A stretch of 64,000 nucleotides of DNA from Celeribacter naphthalenivorans (lineage in GTDB: Bacteria; Pseudomonadota; Alphaproteobacteria; Rhodobacterales; Rhodobacteraceae), in NCBI RefSeq assembly GCF_020524585.1, contig NZ_JAIVLK010000006.1:124001-188000 (forward strand), read 5' to 3'. The notes below the pieces were generated by a model. The model made no database searches, was not told the origin of the DNA, and saw only the letters and a program-made list of their open reading frames with translations. The position numbers and the translations under genes are program-made. Shown piece by piece: positions 1-8,572 of this stretch; the stretch's first letter is position 1; the number at the start of each line of letters is the position of its first letter.

Positions 1-9
1 GAGCTCGGT

Positions 10-1044
10 GTGAACCCGTTACGTGTTTTGATTGTTGACGACTCCGCCACGATGCGACGACTTATCCGGTCCATTCTGGATGCGGATCACCGCTTGGAGG
101 TGGTGGCCGAAGCCGGCACCGCGCGCGACGCCCGCGATGCTGTGAATACCCATCGTCCGGATGTGATGACGCTCGATGTGGAAATGCCCAATATGAGCGG
201 TCTTGAGTTTCTGAAGAGGCTCATGAAACATCGCCCGATGCCTGTGGTGATGGTGTCGACGCTCACCCAAAAAGGCAGCGATGTGGCGGTCGAGGCCATG
301 GCGCTGGGGGCCGTGGATTGTGTCGAAAAGCCAAAACTGGGCGGCGGAACCGACAATTTCGCCAAATTGGCCGATACGGTTGCTTTGGCGGCGCGCGCGC
401 GCGTCACTGTCGCCCGCCCCGTGCGAAGCAGCATTGCCCCGCAACAGAACAGAAGATTCCGCCGCATTTGTTTGATCGGGGGATCGACTGGAGCCGTGGA
501 TGCGATCGAACGCATTTTGCAGAGCTTTCCGGTCGATTGCCCGCCCACTTTGATCACACAGCATATGCCGGAACCTTTCTTGGTCAGCTTCGCGGCCCGT
601 CTGGATCCTCTGGTGCAGCCAAAAGTGTGTCTGGCTCAGGACGGTGCGGTTTTGCGCCCAGGGCTGGTGATGATCGCCCCCGGAGGGGAGTATCATCTCA
701 ATGTGACGGGCAAAACTGAGCTCAGGGCCAAGTTGTACAAAGGGCCTCTCGTCTCCGGGCATCGCCCCTCCGTGGATTCGATGTTTCTTTCCGCAGTGGA
801 GCATGCTCCCAAGATTGTGGCTGGAATTTTGACCGGGATGGGGGGCGACGGCGCGGCGGGCATGAAGGCCCTTCGGGATGCCGGTGCGAAAACACTAGGC
901 CAGAGTCAACAAACCTGCGTTGTTTTTGGCATGCCGCGCGTGGCCGCAGAGATGGGCGGCGTCGAACAATGGGCGGATTTGGATAAGGTCGGCGAAGAAT
1001 TGCTGCGTCTCTGTGAAGCGCCTGTACAAATGAGGGTCACATGA
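10..1044 (+). CDS. cheB: Protein-glutamate methylesterase/glutamine deamidase CheB
   Basis: CheB removes methyl groups from chemoreceptor glutamates during adaptation and acts in the cytoplasm when phosphorylated by CheA. The N-terminal receiver domain (about residues 4-120) shows the acidic pair D10-D11 and phospho-acceptor D56 in LDVEMP. The C-terminal esterase domain carries the catalytic triad S159 (IGGSTG), H185 (TQHMP) and D280 (GMGGDG), with spacing like E. coli CheB. The 344-residue length is normal for the family. The start is GTG, preceded by GAG six bases upstream; the frame is open to the window edge, so an earlier start cannot be excluded. The stop overlaps the cheD start by 4 bp, so the two are translationally coupled. 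The rest of the chemotaxis operon presumably lies to the left. Confidence 0.96.
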   Translation: MNPLRVLIVDDSATMRRLIRSILDADHRLEVVAEAGTARDARDAVNTHRPDVMTLDVEMPNMSGLEFLKRLMKHRPMPVVMVSTLTQKGSDVAVEAMALGAVDCVEKPKLGGGTDNFAKLADTVALAARARVTVARPVRSSIAPQQNRRFRRICLIGGSTGAVDAIERILQSFPVDCPPTLITQHMPEPFLVSFAARLDPLVQPKVCLAQDGAVLRPGLVMIAPGGEYHLNVTGKTELRAKLYKGPLVSGHRPSVDSMFLSAVEHAPKIVAGILTGMGGDGAAGMKALRDAGAKTLGQSQQTCVVFGMPRVAAEMGGVEQWADLDKVGEELLRLCEAPVQMRVT

Positions 1045-1574
1045 CAGCCATGCTTCAACAACGCAGCGGCGGACTGCGCACCTATATCGCTCAGGGCGAA
1101 TATGCGATTGCCAATGTGGAAGAGGCCGTGATCTCGACCATCCTCGGGTCATGTGTGGCAACTTGCCTTTGGGATCCCGTGGCGAAAATTGGTGGTATGA
1201 ACCATTTCCTCTTGCCGGAAGGGCCGCCATCTCGAAGCGATGTGAGTTCTTTCGGGGCCAATGCCATGGAGCTTTTGATCAATGCGCTCATTCGATCGGG
1301 CGCGGTTCGGGAACGTTTGCGGGCCAAAGTTTTTGGCGGTGCGGAAATGTACAAAGGGCTGACCAACGCCGGCAATCAAAACGGGTTGTTCGTGCTGTCC
1401 TATCTCGAACGTGAGAACATTCCCTGCGATGGTCAAAGTCTTGGCGGCGGTCAGGCACGGCGGGTTGAGTTTTTTCCGGCGCAGGGCAAAGCACGTCAGA
1501 AACTTGTGGAGGATCCGCATATCGTTGAAAAACGGCCGGTTCCGGAAAAGACCAGCGATCTCGAGCTGTTTTAG
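1041..1574 (+). CDS. cheD: Chemoreceptor glutamine deamidase CheD
   Basis: CheD deamidates specific glutamines of methyl-accepting chemotaxis proteins to glutamate, priming them for CheR and CheB. The protein (177 residues) shows the conserved GSCVATC motif with the probable nucleophile C38 and the probable catalytic H55 in GGMNHFLLP, followed by the FGGAEM block. These match the Cys-His pair known in the CheD family. The start codon lies inside the cheB stop (ATGA overlap), so it is the last gene of this chemotaxis operon. A terminator hairpin follows about 80 bp downstream. Confidence 0.95.
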   Translation: MTAMLQQRSGGLRTYIAQGEYAIANVEEAVISTILGSCVATCLWDPVAKIGGMNHFLLPEGPPSRSDVSSFGANAMELLINALIRSGAVRERLRAKVFGGAEMYKGLTNAGNQNGLFVLSYLERENIPCDGQSLGGGQARRVEFFPAQGKARQKLVEDPHIVEKRPVPEKTSDLELF

Positions 1575-1654
1575 TCCGTTGTGATCATTCCTGTATGCGA
1601 TCCTGTGGCAGGCTCTGGGCTTTTTCCAAAGTGCCATTCAGGGGTGGCAAAGCG

Positions 1655-1688
1655 GTCGGCATATGCGGCCGAAGTGATGCCGACTTTT
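1655..1688 (+). terminator. Intrinsic terminator after cheD
   Basis: A perfect 8-bp stem, GTCGGCAT pairing with ATGCCGAC, with a 14-nt loop is followed directly by TTTT. It lies 80 bp after the cheD stop on the same strand and probably ends the chemotaxis operon. Confidence 0.6.
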
Positions 1689-1806
1689 GGGCGCCAGCCT
1701 CGTTTCGATGCGGGCGCCTCTGAGGGGAAAATCTCTGGATGAAATCCTTGGTCTCCGCTGGCGGAAAAGAAAGGCACTCAGTGATTTGATCAGTCGAAAA
1801 GGTCTC

Positions 1807-1837
1807 ACGAAAAGCCCCGCGCGAGACCGCACGGGGC
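1807..1837 (-). terminator. Intrinsic terminator after the M20 peptidase gene
   Basis: On the minus strand a GC stem, GCCCCGTGC with GCGCGGGGC (one mismatch), is followed by TTTTCG. It sits about 25 bp beyond the stop of the minus-strand peptidase gene. The rest of the convergent gap 1575-1861 holds only this and the plus-strand terminator. Confidence 0.6.
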
Positions 1838-1861
1838 ATCAGAATTCTGAAAAAACGGAAC

Positions 1862-3247
1862 TCAGGCTTTAGAGACCGCATCCAAAATGCGGGCCCAGGA
1901 GCGGATGCCTTTGTGGAAATTCTTAAGGCCGTATTTCTCGTTGGGCGAATGGATGCGGTCGTCGTCATCGGCATAGCCGACCAGCATGGAATCCAGCCCC
2001 AAGATGGTGGTGAAGAACCCGGCAATCGGGATCGAGCCGCCCATGCCGGCAAACACCGCCTCACGGTCCCATTCGGCAGAGAGCGCCTGACGCGCGGCTT
2101 CGAATTCCGGGCGCGCGGTGTTCATCACGGCGGCGGGGGAGCCGTCCAGATCCTGGTTCCAAGTGACTTTCGCATCCACCGGCAGACGGCTTTCGACATG
2201 GGCGCGCAGGTTTTCGCGGATCGCATCCGGGTCTTGCGTGCCGACCAGACGGCAGGTGATTTTGCAATGCGCCTCCGACGGGATCACGGTTTTCGTGCCG
2301 GGGCCCTGATAGCCGCCCCACATGCCGTTGATCTCCAAGGTCGGGCGGGCCCATTGCTGTTCCAAGGTGGAATAGCCCGCTTCGCCGTGCGACTCCGTCA
2401 TGCCGACGCCGGAGAGATAGTCCTCCTCGTCAAAGCCGCAGCCCTTCCACTGTTCGAGGATATCGGCAGGCACGTCTTGGACACCGTCGTAGAAATCCTT
2501 GATCGTCACGCGGCCTTGCTCGTTGTGAAAACTCGCGACAATTTTAGAGATTTCGCGCAGCGGGTTGAGCGCCGGGCCACCATAGTGACCAGAGTGCAAG
2601 TCCATCGTCGGGCCGGTCAGCGTGAATTCGTCCTTCAACATGCCGCGCAGTTGCGAACAGATCGACGGCACGCCGGGCGCCACCATGGACGTGTCGCAGA
2701 TCAAGGCCAGATCGGCGGAGAGCTTGTCCTTATTGGCCTCCATGAAGGGGATGAGCGAGGGCGACCCGCTTTCCTCTTCGCCCTCGAAGAAGAAGGTGAT
2801 GGTGCAGGGCAGGGTGCCATGTTCGGCAATCCAGGCGCGACAGGCCTCGACAAAGGTCATGAGCTGGCCCTTGTCATCAGAGGCGCCGCGGCCACGGATC
2901 ACCTTGCCGCTTTCGCGGTCTTCAATGAAAGGCGCAAAGGGATCGTGGTCCCACAGCGACAGCGGATCGACCGGTTGCACATCGTAATGGCCGTAAAACA
3001 ACAGATGCGGACCACCGGAGCCGATCTTGCCATAGACCATCGGATGTCCTGGGGTCTCGCAAAGTTCGGCCTCGGCGCCCAGAGATTTCAGATCCTCCAC
3101 AAGCCACGCGGCCGCCTTCAAACAATCGTCCTTATGGGCAGGGTCGGTGGAGATCGACGGAATGCGCAGCAGGTCCATCAAACGGTCGAGTGACGCGTCG
3201 AGATCGGCATCGATGCGCGACAGCACCGGGGCGAGGCGGGAGTTCAT
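1862..3247 (-). CDS. M20 family metallopeptidase (dipeptidase)
   Basis: A cytoplasmic zinc dipeptidase of the M20/ArgE/DapE family, likely cleaving dipeptides or acylated amino acids. The metal and catalytic motifs are visible: YGHYDVQP (His ligand and catalytic Asp), RGASDDKGQ (bridging Asp), and EGEEESGS (general-base Glu and ligand). An inserted lid/dimerisation domain lies between them and the second metal half. I place the start at the ATG giving MNSRLAPVL because an in-frame ATG 18 codons upstream lacks similarity to family N-termini, while AAAGG lies at fair distance from the chosen start. This gives 461 residues, normal for the family. The exact substrate cannot be read from sequence. 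It is a single gene, convergent with cheD. Confidence 0.9.
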   Translation of the reverse strand: MNSRLAPVLSRIDADLDASLDRLMDLLRIPSISTDPAHKDDCLKAAAWLVEDLKSLGAEAELCETPGHPMVYGKIGSGGPHLLFYGHYDVQPVDPLSLWDHDPFAPFIEDRESGKVIRGRGASDDKGQLMTFVEACRAWIAEHGTLPCTITFFFEGEEESGSPSLIPFMEANKDKLSADLALICDTSMVAPGVPSICSQLRGMLKDEFTLTGPTMDLHSGHYGGPALNPLREISKIVASFHNEQGRVTIKDFYDGVQDVPADILEQWKGCGFDEEDYLSGVGMTESHGEAGYSTLEQQWARPTLEINGMWGGYQGPGTKTVIPSEAHCKITCRLVGTQDPDAIRENLRAHVESRLPVDAKVTWNQDLDGSPAAVMNTARPEFEAARQALSAEWDREAVFAGMGGSIPIAGFFTTILGLDSMLVGYADDDDRIHSPNEKYGLKNFHKGIRSWARILDAVSKA

Positions 3248-3328
3248 TATAGGAAACCTTTGATCGTAGAGGGATGTTTTGTCGCAGCTTACGCCGATCA
3301 CATCTGGTGTCCAGAGCCTGTTGGCGGG

Positions 3329-3342
3329 TTGACATAGATCAT
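3329..3342 (+). promoter_or_regulatory. FNR/FnrL-like box upstream of hemA
   Basis: TTGAC-ATAG-ATCAT matches the FNR consensus TTGAT-N4-ATCAA at 8 of 10 half-site positions. It lies about 190 bp before the hemA start, in the gap between the divergent M20 peptidase and hemA. hemA of Rhodobacter is known to be controlled by FnrL, which supports the reading. The TTGACA within it could also serve as a -35 element. Confidence 0.5.
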
Positions 3343-3532
3343 ACTGAAAGGGTTTTTAGTCATTCTAAAAGGGCAGGGCATAATGCTCGCGATCACAGAG
3401 GTGGTCACCCCCGGGCTCTTGCGAAAGGTGGTCTAGCCAAAAGGTATTATCTTGCGAATTGTGAATATGAGTCGCAATTTTCGTTTGATGCCGCTAAAAC
3501 AGGCAGACCTGAGACGCGCGAAAGGACAAAAA

Positions 3533-4762
3533 GTGGACTACACGGCGAAGCTTGACGAGGCGATCCAACGTTTGCATGACGAAGGCCGCTACCGCACCTT
3601 CATCGACATCGAGCGTAAGCGCGGGCAATTCCCCCACGCCACATGGACGCGCCCGGACGGCACAGAGCAACCCGTGACGGTCTGGTGCGGCAACGACTAT
3701 CTCGGCATGGGGCAGAACCCGGTTGTTCTGGCCGCCATGAAAGAGGCTGTCGATGCGACGGGCGCCGGTTCGGGCGGGACGCGCAATATCTCAGGCACGA
3801 CCGTGTACCACAAACGTCTCGAAGCCGAGCTGGCCGATCTGCACGGCAAAGAAGGCGCGCTGGTGTTCTCCTCGGCCTATATCGCCAATGACGCCACGCT
3901 TTCGACCCTGCCGACGCTGTTTCCGGGGCTGATCATCTACTCCGACGAGTTGAACCACGCCTCCATGATCGAAGGCATCCGTCGCAATGGCGGCTCCAAG
4001 CGCATCTTCCGCCACAACGATCTCGATCACCTGCGCGAGCTTTTGGCCGCCGACGATCCTGAGGCGCCAAAGCTGATCGCTTTTGAATCCGTCTATTCGA
4101 TGGACGGTGATTTCGGCCCGATCAAGGAATTGTGCGACCTTGCCGAGGAATTCAACGCGCTGACCTATCTCGACGAGGTGCACGCGGTCGGCATGTACGG
4201 CCCGCGCGGCGGCGGTGTGGCCGAGCGTGACGGTCTGATGGGCCGGATCGACATCATCAACGGCACTTTGGGCAAAGCCTTCGGCGTGTTCGGCGGCTAT
4301 ATCGCGGCAAGCGCGAAAATGTGTGACGCCGTGCGTTCTTACGCGCCGGGCTTCATCTTCACGACCTCGATCCCGCCGGCGGTGGCTGCGGGCGCTGCGG
4401 CCTCCATCGCATTCCTGAAAGGCGAGGGCGGCGTGACGCTGCGCGAACAGCATCAGACTCAGGCGAAAATCCTCAAAACCCGGCTCAAAGGTCTCGGTCT
4501 GCCGATCACCGACAACGGCTCGCACATCGTGCCGCTGATCGTGGGCGATCCGAAACACACGAAATTGATGTCGGACATGATGCTGGAGCACTATGGTATC
4601 TACGTGCAGCCGGTGAATTTCCCGACCGTGCCGCGTGGCACCGAGCGTTTGCGGTTTACACCGTCGCCGGTGCACGGGCCCAATGAAATGGACCACCTGA
4701 TCAAGGCGCTGGACGCGCTCTGGAGCCATTGTGCGCTGAATCGTGCCGAAATGGCCGGATGA
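3533..4762 (+). CDS. hemA: 5-aminolevulinate synthase
   Basis: A PLP-dependent alpha-oxoamine synthase that condenses glycine and succinyl-CoA to 5-aminolevulinate. This is the first step of tetrapyrrole synthesis by the C4 pathway used by alphaproteobacteria. The N-terminus ([20 protein letters not shown]) matches Rhodobacter HemA. The PLP lysine in GTLGKAFG falls at residue 248, the position known in R. capsulatus ALAS. The start is GTG at 3533, chosen because AAAGGA precedes it by 6-7 nt and because homologues begin at this DY; the frame is open 27 codons further up, but that extension has no similarity. Length is 409 residues (Rhodobacter about 407). An FnrL-like box upstream suggests oxygen control. 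Confidence 0.96.
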   Translation: MDYTAKLDEAIQRLHDEGRYRTFIDIERKRGQFPHATWTRPDGTEQPVTVWCGNDYLGMGQNPVVLAAMKEAVDATGAGSGGTRNISGTTVYHKRLEAELADLHGKEGALVFSSAYIANDATLSTLPTLFPGLIIYSDELNHASMIEGIRRNGGSKRIFRHNDLDHLRELLAADDPEAPKLIAFESVYSMDGDFGPIKELCDLAEEFNALTYLDEVHAVGMYGPRGGGVAERDGLMGRIDIINGTLGKAFGVFGGYIAASAKMCDAVRSYAPGFIFTTSIPPAVAAGAAASIAFLKGEGGVTLREQHQTQAKILKTRLKGLGLPITDNGSHIVPLIVGDPKHTKLMSDMMLEHYGIYVQPVNFPTVPRGTERLRFTPSPVHGPNEMDHLIKALDALWSHCALNRAEMAG

Positions 4763-4814
4763 CGCGCATAACCCCTGTGCGCCCGGTTTGAGCATGTGGT
4801 AACACTGTTTCCAA

Positions 4815-4842
4815 GAGCTTAAGACGAATCGTCTATAAGCTC
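4815..4842. repeat. Imperfect inverted repeat before the RodZ-like gene
   Basis: GAGCTTA-AGACGA and its near-complement TCGTCT-ATAAGCTC form 13-bp arms with one bulged base and almost no loop. The right arm contains a TATAAG that could be a -10 element. There is no T-run after it, so it looks more like an operator over the promoter of the next gene than a terminator of hemA. Confidence 0.35.
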
Positions 4843-4877
4843 ATGGGGACAGGACCAACTTAGGGCGGCACACAGGC

Positions 4878-6083
4878 ATGATCAGGCGGTGGAGCAAACC
4901 ACCCGTCGAGGAACAGGAACAACCTCGCGGGTTTGATGACTTTGAGTTGCGGCTCGGAGATGTCATGCGTGGTGAACGTGCGACCATCGGCAAATCCCTT
5001 TTGGATGTCCAGCGCGAGCTGAAGATCAAGGCGACCTACATCGCCGCGATCGAGAATGCCGATCCTGCCGTGTTCGAAACCCAAGGCTTTATTGCCGGTT
5101 ATGTGCGCTCCTATGCGCGCTACCTCGATCTCGATCCCGATTGGGCGTTTTCGCGCTTTTGTCAGGAAAGCGGCTTTGCCGTGGCTCACGGCATGTCGCC
5201 GCAGGCCTCGACCAAACGCAGCCCGGCGACCGCGCAAAAGCAATCCCCCGTCAAAGACCCCTTTGCCGATCCGAACGCCTCTTTTGTGCCGCGCGGCCAA
5301 GGTTTTATGACCCGCATCGAACCCGGCGCTCTGGGCTCGACGGCGGTGTTGCTCGCGCTTTTGGGTGTGATTGGCTATGGCGGTTGGTCGGTGTTGCAAG
5401 AGGTGCAAAAGGTCAAACTGGCGCCCATCGATCAGGCGCCCGGCATGATCTCCGAAGTGTCGCCGCTTGAGAGTGAGACCACCACAATGGCCGCCTTGGA
5501 CGAGAGCGTCGGCCTTGCCACGCCCTCTGCCGAAGCTCTGGACCGTCTCTATCGTCCGCAGGCCCTCGATGTGCCTGTGCTCGTGCCGCGCGATGGTCCG
5601 ATTGCGACCCTCGATCCGCGCACGGTCGGCGCCTTGACGGCGGAAAGTCAGGCCGAGGATCGCGAAGATATTCTCAACGATATGTCCAACCTGATCGCCC
5701 AGGCTGCGCTCTCCGAGGATGGCGACTCGCCCATTCAGGTGACCGCAGAGGGCGCGCCGGAACTGGCTGTTGTCGCTGTGCTGCCGTCTTGGGTCCGGGT
5801 GCAGGCCGCTGATGGCTCCGTTTTGTTTGAGAAAATTCTCGATGCGGGCGAACGCTATGTCGTGCCCGCGATGGACAAGGCCCCCGTGCTGCGCACCGGC
5901 AATGCGGGCGGCGTCTATTTCGCTGTGAACGGTCAGGCCTATGGCCCGGTCGGGTCTTCCGGCTCCGTGGTGAAAAACGTGGCGCTGTCCGTGGCCGATG
6001 TCTCTGACGTCTTTGCGCCGGTCGATCTGGCCGCGAACACCTCGGTGGCGGAATTGTTCCGTGTGGCGCAAAACACCGAATAA
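4878..6083 (+). CDS. RodZ-like helix-turn-helix membrane protein (DUF4115)
   Basis: A predicted bitopic inner-membrane protein resembling RodZ, which links MreB to the wall-elongation machinery. The cytoplasmic N-terminus has a HTH_25-type domain (about residues 24-95: LGDVMRGERATIGKSLLDVQ, then YIAAIEN and GFIAGYVRSYARYLDLD). It is followed by a low-complexity linker, a transmembrane segment at about 151-172, and a periplasmic DUF4115 domain near the C-terminus (WVRVQAADGSVLFEKILDAG). Length is 401 residues. The gene lies 115 bp after hemA in the same direction, with an inverted repeat between them, and 150 bp before ispG; rodZ-ispG adjacency is common in proteobacteria. The HTH is probably used for MreB contact rather than DNA binding, as in RodZ. 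Confidence 0.8.
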   Translation: MIRRWSKPPVEEQEQPRGFDDFELRLGDVMRGERATIGKSLLDVQRELKIKATYIAAIENADPAVFETQGFIAGYVRSYARYLDLDPDWAFSRFCQESGFAVAHGMSPQASTKRSPATAQKQSPVKDPFADPNASFVPRGQGFMTRIEPGALGSTAVLLALLGVIGYGGWSVLQEVQKVKLAPIDQAPGMISEVSPLESETTTMAALDESVGLATPSAEALDRLYRPQALDVPVLVPRDGPIATLDPRTVGALTAESQAEDREDILNDMSNLIAQAALSEDGDSPIQVTAEGAPELAVVAVLPSWVRVQAADGSVLFEKILDAGERYVVPAMDKAPVLRTGNAGGVYFAVNGQAYGPVGSSGSVVKNVALSVADVSDVFAPVDLAANTSVAELFRVAQNTE

Positions 6084-6232
6084 TTCGGTTGAGAAGATCG
6101 CGCGTGATCTTGTCACAGGCCCCTTTTGGCTCACGCGGGCTTCGTTTGACGCAAGCGGGGTCTGACCGCTTGCCCCGCGCGCACCATAGGCCTATCTAGG
6201 GCAGGACCGCGTATCGCACCAAAGAGGCTCCC

Positions 6233-7360
6233 ATGTCCCACAATCCCATCCGTCCCTGGCGCAACATCGACCGTCGTGTGAGCCGCAAGATTTGGGTCGG
6301 GAATGTGCCCGTGGGCGGCGACGCACCGATCTCCGTGCAGACGATGACCAACACGCTGACCCATGACGTGAAGGGCACGCTGGATCAGATCATCCGCGCC
6401 GCCGAGGCCGGTGCCGACATCGTACGGGTGTCCGTGCCGGACAAGGAAAGCTCTGCGGCCCTGAAAGAAATCTGCCGTGAAAGCCCGGTGCCGATTGTCG
6501 CCGACATCCATTTCCACTACATGCGCGGCATCGAGGCGGCAGAGGCGGGCGCTGCCTGCCTGCGCATCAACCCCGGCAACATCGGCGATGAGACGCGGGT
6601 CAAAGAGGTGCTCAAGGCGGCGCGCGATCACAATTGTTCGATCCGCATCGGCGTGAATGCCGGCTCTTTGGAAAAGCACCTCTTGGAGAAATACGGCGAA
6701 CCGTGCCCCGACGCGATGGTCGAGAGCGGCATGGATCACATCAAAATTCTCGAAGATAACGACTTCCACAATTTCAAAATCTCGGTGAAGGCCTCCGACG
6801 TCTTCATGGCCTCCGCCGCCTATCAGCAACTCGCGGAGGCCACCGACGCCCCCATTCACCTCGGCATCACCGAGGCGGGCGGGCTGATGTCCGGCACGAT
6901 CAAATCGGCGATTGGCATGGGCCAGCTTCTGTGGATGGGCATCGGCGACACTCTGCGCGTGTCTCTCTCCGCCGATCCGGTCGAAGAGGTCAAAGTGGGC
7001 TATGAAATCCTCAAATCCCTCGGCCTGCGCCACCGCGGCGTGAATATCATTTCCTGTCCCTCCTGTGCGCGTCAGGGCTTTGATGTGATCAAAACAGTGG
7101 AGGAATTGGAAAAACGTCTTGAGCATATCAAGACGCCGATGAGCCTCTCCATTATTGGCTGCGTGGTGAACGGGCCGGGCGAGGCCTTGATGACCGATGT
7201 CGGCTGGACCGGCGGCGGTGCGGGGCACGGTATGGTCTATCTGGGCGGCAAACAGGACCATAAAATGTCAAACGACCACATGGTCGAGCACATCGTCGAA
7301 CAGGTCGAAAAGAAAGCCGCCGAGATCGAAGCCGCCGCCGCTCAGGATGCCGCGGAATAA
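6233..7360 (+). CDS. ispG: 4-hydroxy-3-methylbut-2-en-1-yl diphosphate synthase
   Basis: IspG (GcpE) converts methylerythritol cyclodiphosphate to HMBPP in the MEP isoprenoid pathway using a [4Fe-4S] cluster. The TIM-barrel N-terminal half starts with the [20 protein letters not shown] region. The cluster ligands are visible in the C-terminal domain as C275 and C278 (SCPSCAR) and C310 with E317 ([10 protein letters not shown]). Length is 375 residues, usual for the family. The ATG is preceded by AAAGAGG at good distance. An Ala/Glu-rich tail follows the conserved end. Two long inverted repeats and a terminator lie downstream. Confidence 0.97.
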   Translation: MSHNPIRPWRNIDRRVSRKIWVGNVPVGGDAPISVQTMTNTLTHDVKGTLDQIIRAAEAGADIVRVSVPDKESSAALKEICRESPVPIVADIHFHYMRGIEAAEAGAACLRINPGNIGDETRVKEVLKAARDHNCSIRIGVNAGSLEKHLLEKYGEPCPDAMVESGMDHIKILEDNDFHNFKISVKASDVFMASAAYQQLAEATDAPIHLGITEAGGLMSGTIKSAIGMGQLLWMGIGDTLRVSLSADPVEEVKVGYEILKSLGLRHRGVNIISCPSCARQGFDVIKTVEELEKRLEHIKTPMSLSIIGCVVNGPGEALMTDVGWTGGGAGHGMVYLGGKQDHKMSNDHMVEHIVEQVEKKAAEIEAAAAQDAAE

Positions 7361-7392
7361 ACGCGACCGGCGTGCGTTTCCTTTGCTGCCAC

Positions 7393-7435
7393 AACGTTTT
7401 TCACTGAATCTGCCACAGATTGAGTGAAAAACGTT
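7393..7435. repeat. Long inverted repeat (20-bp arms) downstream of ispG
   Basis: The arms 7393-7412 and 7416-7435 are reverse complements with a single mismatch, separated by CCA. The core reads AACGTTTTTCACT on the left and AGTGAAAAACGTT on the right. It begins 33 bp after the ispG stop and lacks a T-run, so it is not a classical terminator on either strand. It may be an RNA-processing or stability hairpin of the ispG transcript, or a protein site. Confidence 0.7.
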
Positions 7436-7458
7436 ACTACATCTATTCGGTGTTGCGA

Positions 7459-7497
7459 CGCTTCTCAAAATTGAGTGCCTCAAATTTTTGAGAAACG
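7459..7497. repeat. Second long imperfect inverted repeat
   Basis: Arms at 7459-7475 (CGCTTCTCAAAATTGAG) and 7479-7497 pair almost completely, with a TGC loop, one wobble and two extra A/T bases. It starts 23 bp after the first inverted repeat and is followed 17 bp later by a GC-rich terminator, so three hairpins stand in a row. Confidence 0.6.
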
Positions 7498-7514
7498 CTT
7501 TAAATACTCAAATA

Positions 7515-7540
7515 AAAACCCCGCCGATTGGGCGGGGTTT
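7515..7540. terminator. Bidirectional intrinsic terminator between ispG and the DsbA-like gene
   Basis: AAACCCCGCC and GGCGGGGTTT form a 10-bp stem with a short GATTG-type loop. On the minus strand the T-run is TTTTTATTT, directly after the DsbA-like gene; on the plus strand TTTGTCGTTT follows. It therefore serves both convergent genes. Confidence 0.85.
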
Positions 7541-7564
7541 GTCGTTTCAGGCCTTCAAATGGCC

Positions 7565-8359
7565 TCAGCGGTTCGCACGCACCTCGGCGACGATCTCCAC
7601 CATACCGTCATAGGGCACATAGCCGCGCAGCATCTGGTCGCCCAAGATGAACCCCGGCGTGCCGGAGATTTGCAACTCCTGCGCCAGCTGATGGTTCAGC
7701 GCCAGAATGGCCGTGACCTCATCGCTCTCCATCTCCGCGACCACCGCATCGGCGTCAATCTCAAGATCCTTGGCCAAACGGCGCAGCATGCCCTCGGAGA
7801 CGTCGCCACGGGCCTGCATCAATTCGTCGTGCAGTTTGAGATAGGCCTCATTGCCCGCCACAATTTTCGTCGCCACGGCAAAACGAGAGGCCAGAACGGA
7901 GGCCTCGCCCAGAATGGGGAACTCCTTGACGATCAGCTTGATATTGCCATCTTTTTCCAGCAAAGCCTGCACGTCCGGATAGGCTTTTTTGCAATAGCCA
8001 CAACGATAGTCGGAGAACTCGACCAGCACGATGTCACCGTCCGGGTTGCCGTAAACCGCGTCGTTTTCGTCATTGTAGATCACTTCGGAATAGGCCGCGA
8101 TCAGATCGGCGTCATTGGCGACCTGCGCCTCGCTTTGTTGCTGCTGATAGACCTCATAGGCCTCTTCCATGATCATCTCGGGGTTTTCCATGATGAACGC
8201 CCGGACCTCGGCGCGAAATGCCTCGCGTTCGGCGTCCGACATGTTGGTGATGTCAAAGGCCTGCGCGGCCAGCGTGGTGGTCGCGGTCAAAAGGGCTGCG
8301 GTGCCGATACGCGTGCCGGATCGGATAAGGGGGCGCGCGAGGGCTTTGGCAAAATTCAT
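7565..8359 (-). CDS. DsbA-family thiol:disulfide oxidoreductase, periplasmic
   Basis: A thioredoxin-fold protein with the redox motif CGYC (FSDYRCGYCKKAYP) and a cis-proline loop (SGTPGFI), as in the DsbA/DsbG/BdbD-like family. The N-terminus has a Sec-type signal (basic stretch, then a hydrophobic run ending near AAQA). The mature part opens with a helical region rich in Glu/Gln (about residues 40-85), typical of the alphaproteobacterial Com1/DsbA-like group. The start is the ATG giving MNFAKAL, with GGAGAG at good spacing; 12 upstream in-frame codons are excluded because they would precede the signal. It probably catalyses or isomerises disulfides in exported proteins. The substrate is unknown. 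It is divergent from the aminotransferase gene. Confidence 0.88.
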   Translation of the reverse strand: MNFAKALARPLIRSGTRIGTAALLTATTTLAAQAFDITNMSDAEREAFRAEVRAFIMENPEMIMEEAYEVYQQQQSEAQVANDADLIAAYSEVIYNDENDAVYGNPDGDIVLVEFSDYRCGYCKKAYPDVQALLEKDGNIKLIVKEFPILGEASVLASRFAVATKIVAGNEAYLKLHDELMQARGDVSEGMLRRLAKDLEIDADAVVAEMESDEVTAILALNHQLAQELQISGTPGFILGDQMLRGYVPYDGMVEIVAEVRANR

Positions 8360-8572
8360 CGGGTGTCTCTCCGTCTCAAACCTGTTCCGTCGCATGTATC
8401 ACATCTTCGTGCCGGGGCCACCCAACAGTTGCGTGACCCAAGGCCGCATCCCCCGGCGTGGCGTGGCGCCGCACAAGTTCTATGCACAGGCCATATGCAG
8501 CCACTTCACCGCATTGCATTTCCCCCGTCTCGCTGGCATGGGAGGGCAGACTTTCAGGACAGGAGCCTCCCC

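Noticed and set aside
1687-1872. 61-codon plus-strand frame after cheD
   Set aside because: It overlaps the terminators and the end of the convergent peptidase gene and has no RBS.
1913-3193. Long plus-strand frame (426 codons) opposite the M20 peptidase
   Set aside because: Antisense shadow with His/Arg-rich composition and no start signal; the peptidase motifs are on the other strand.
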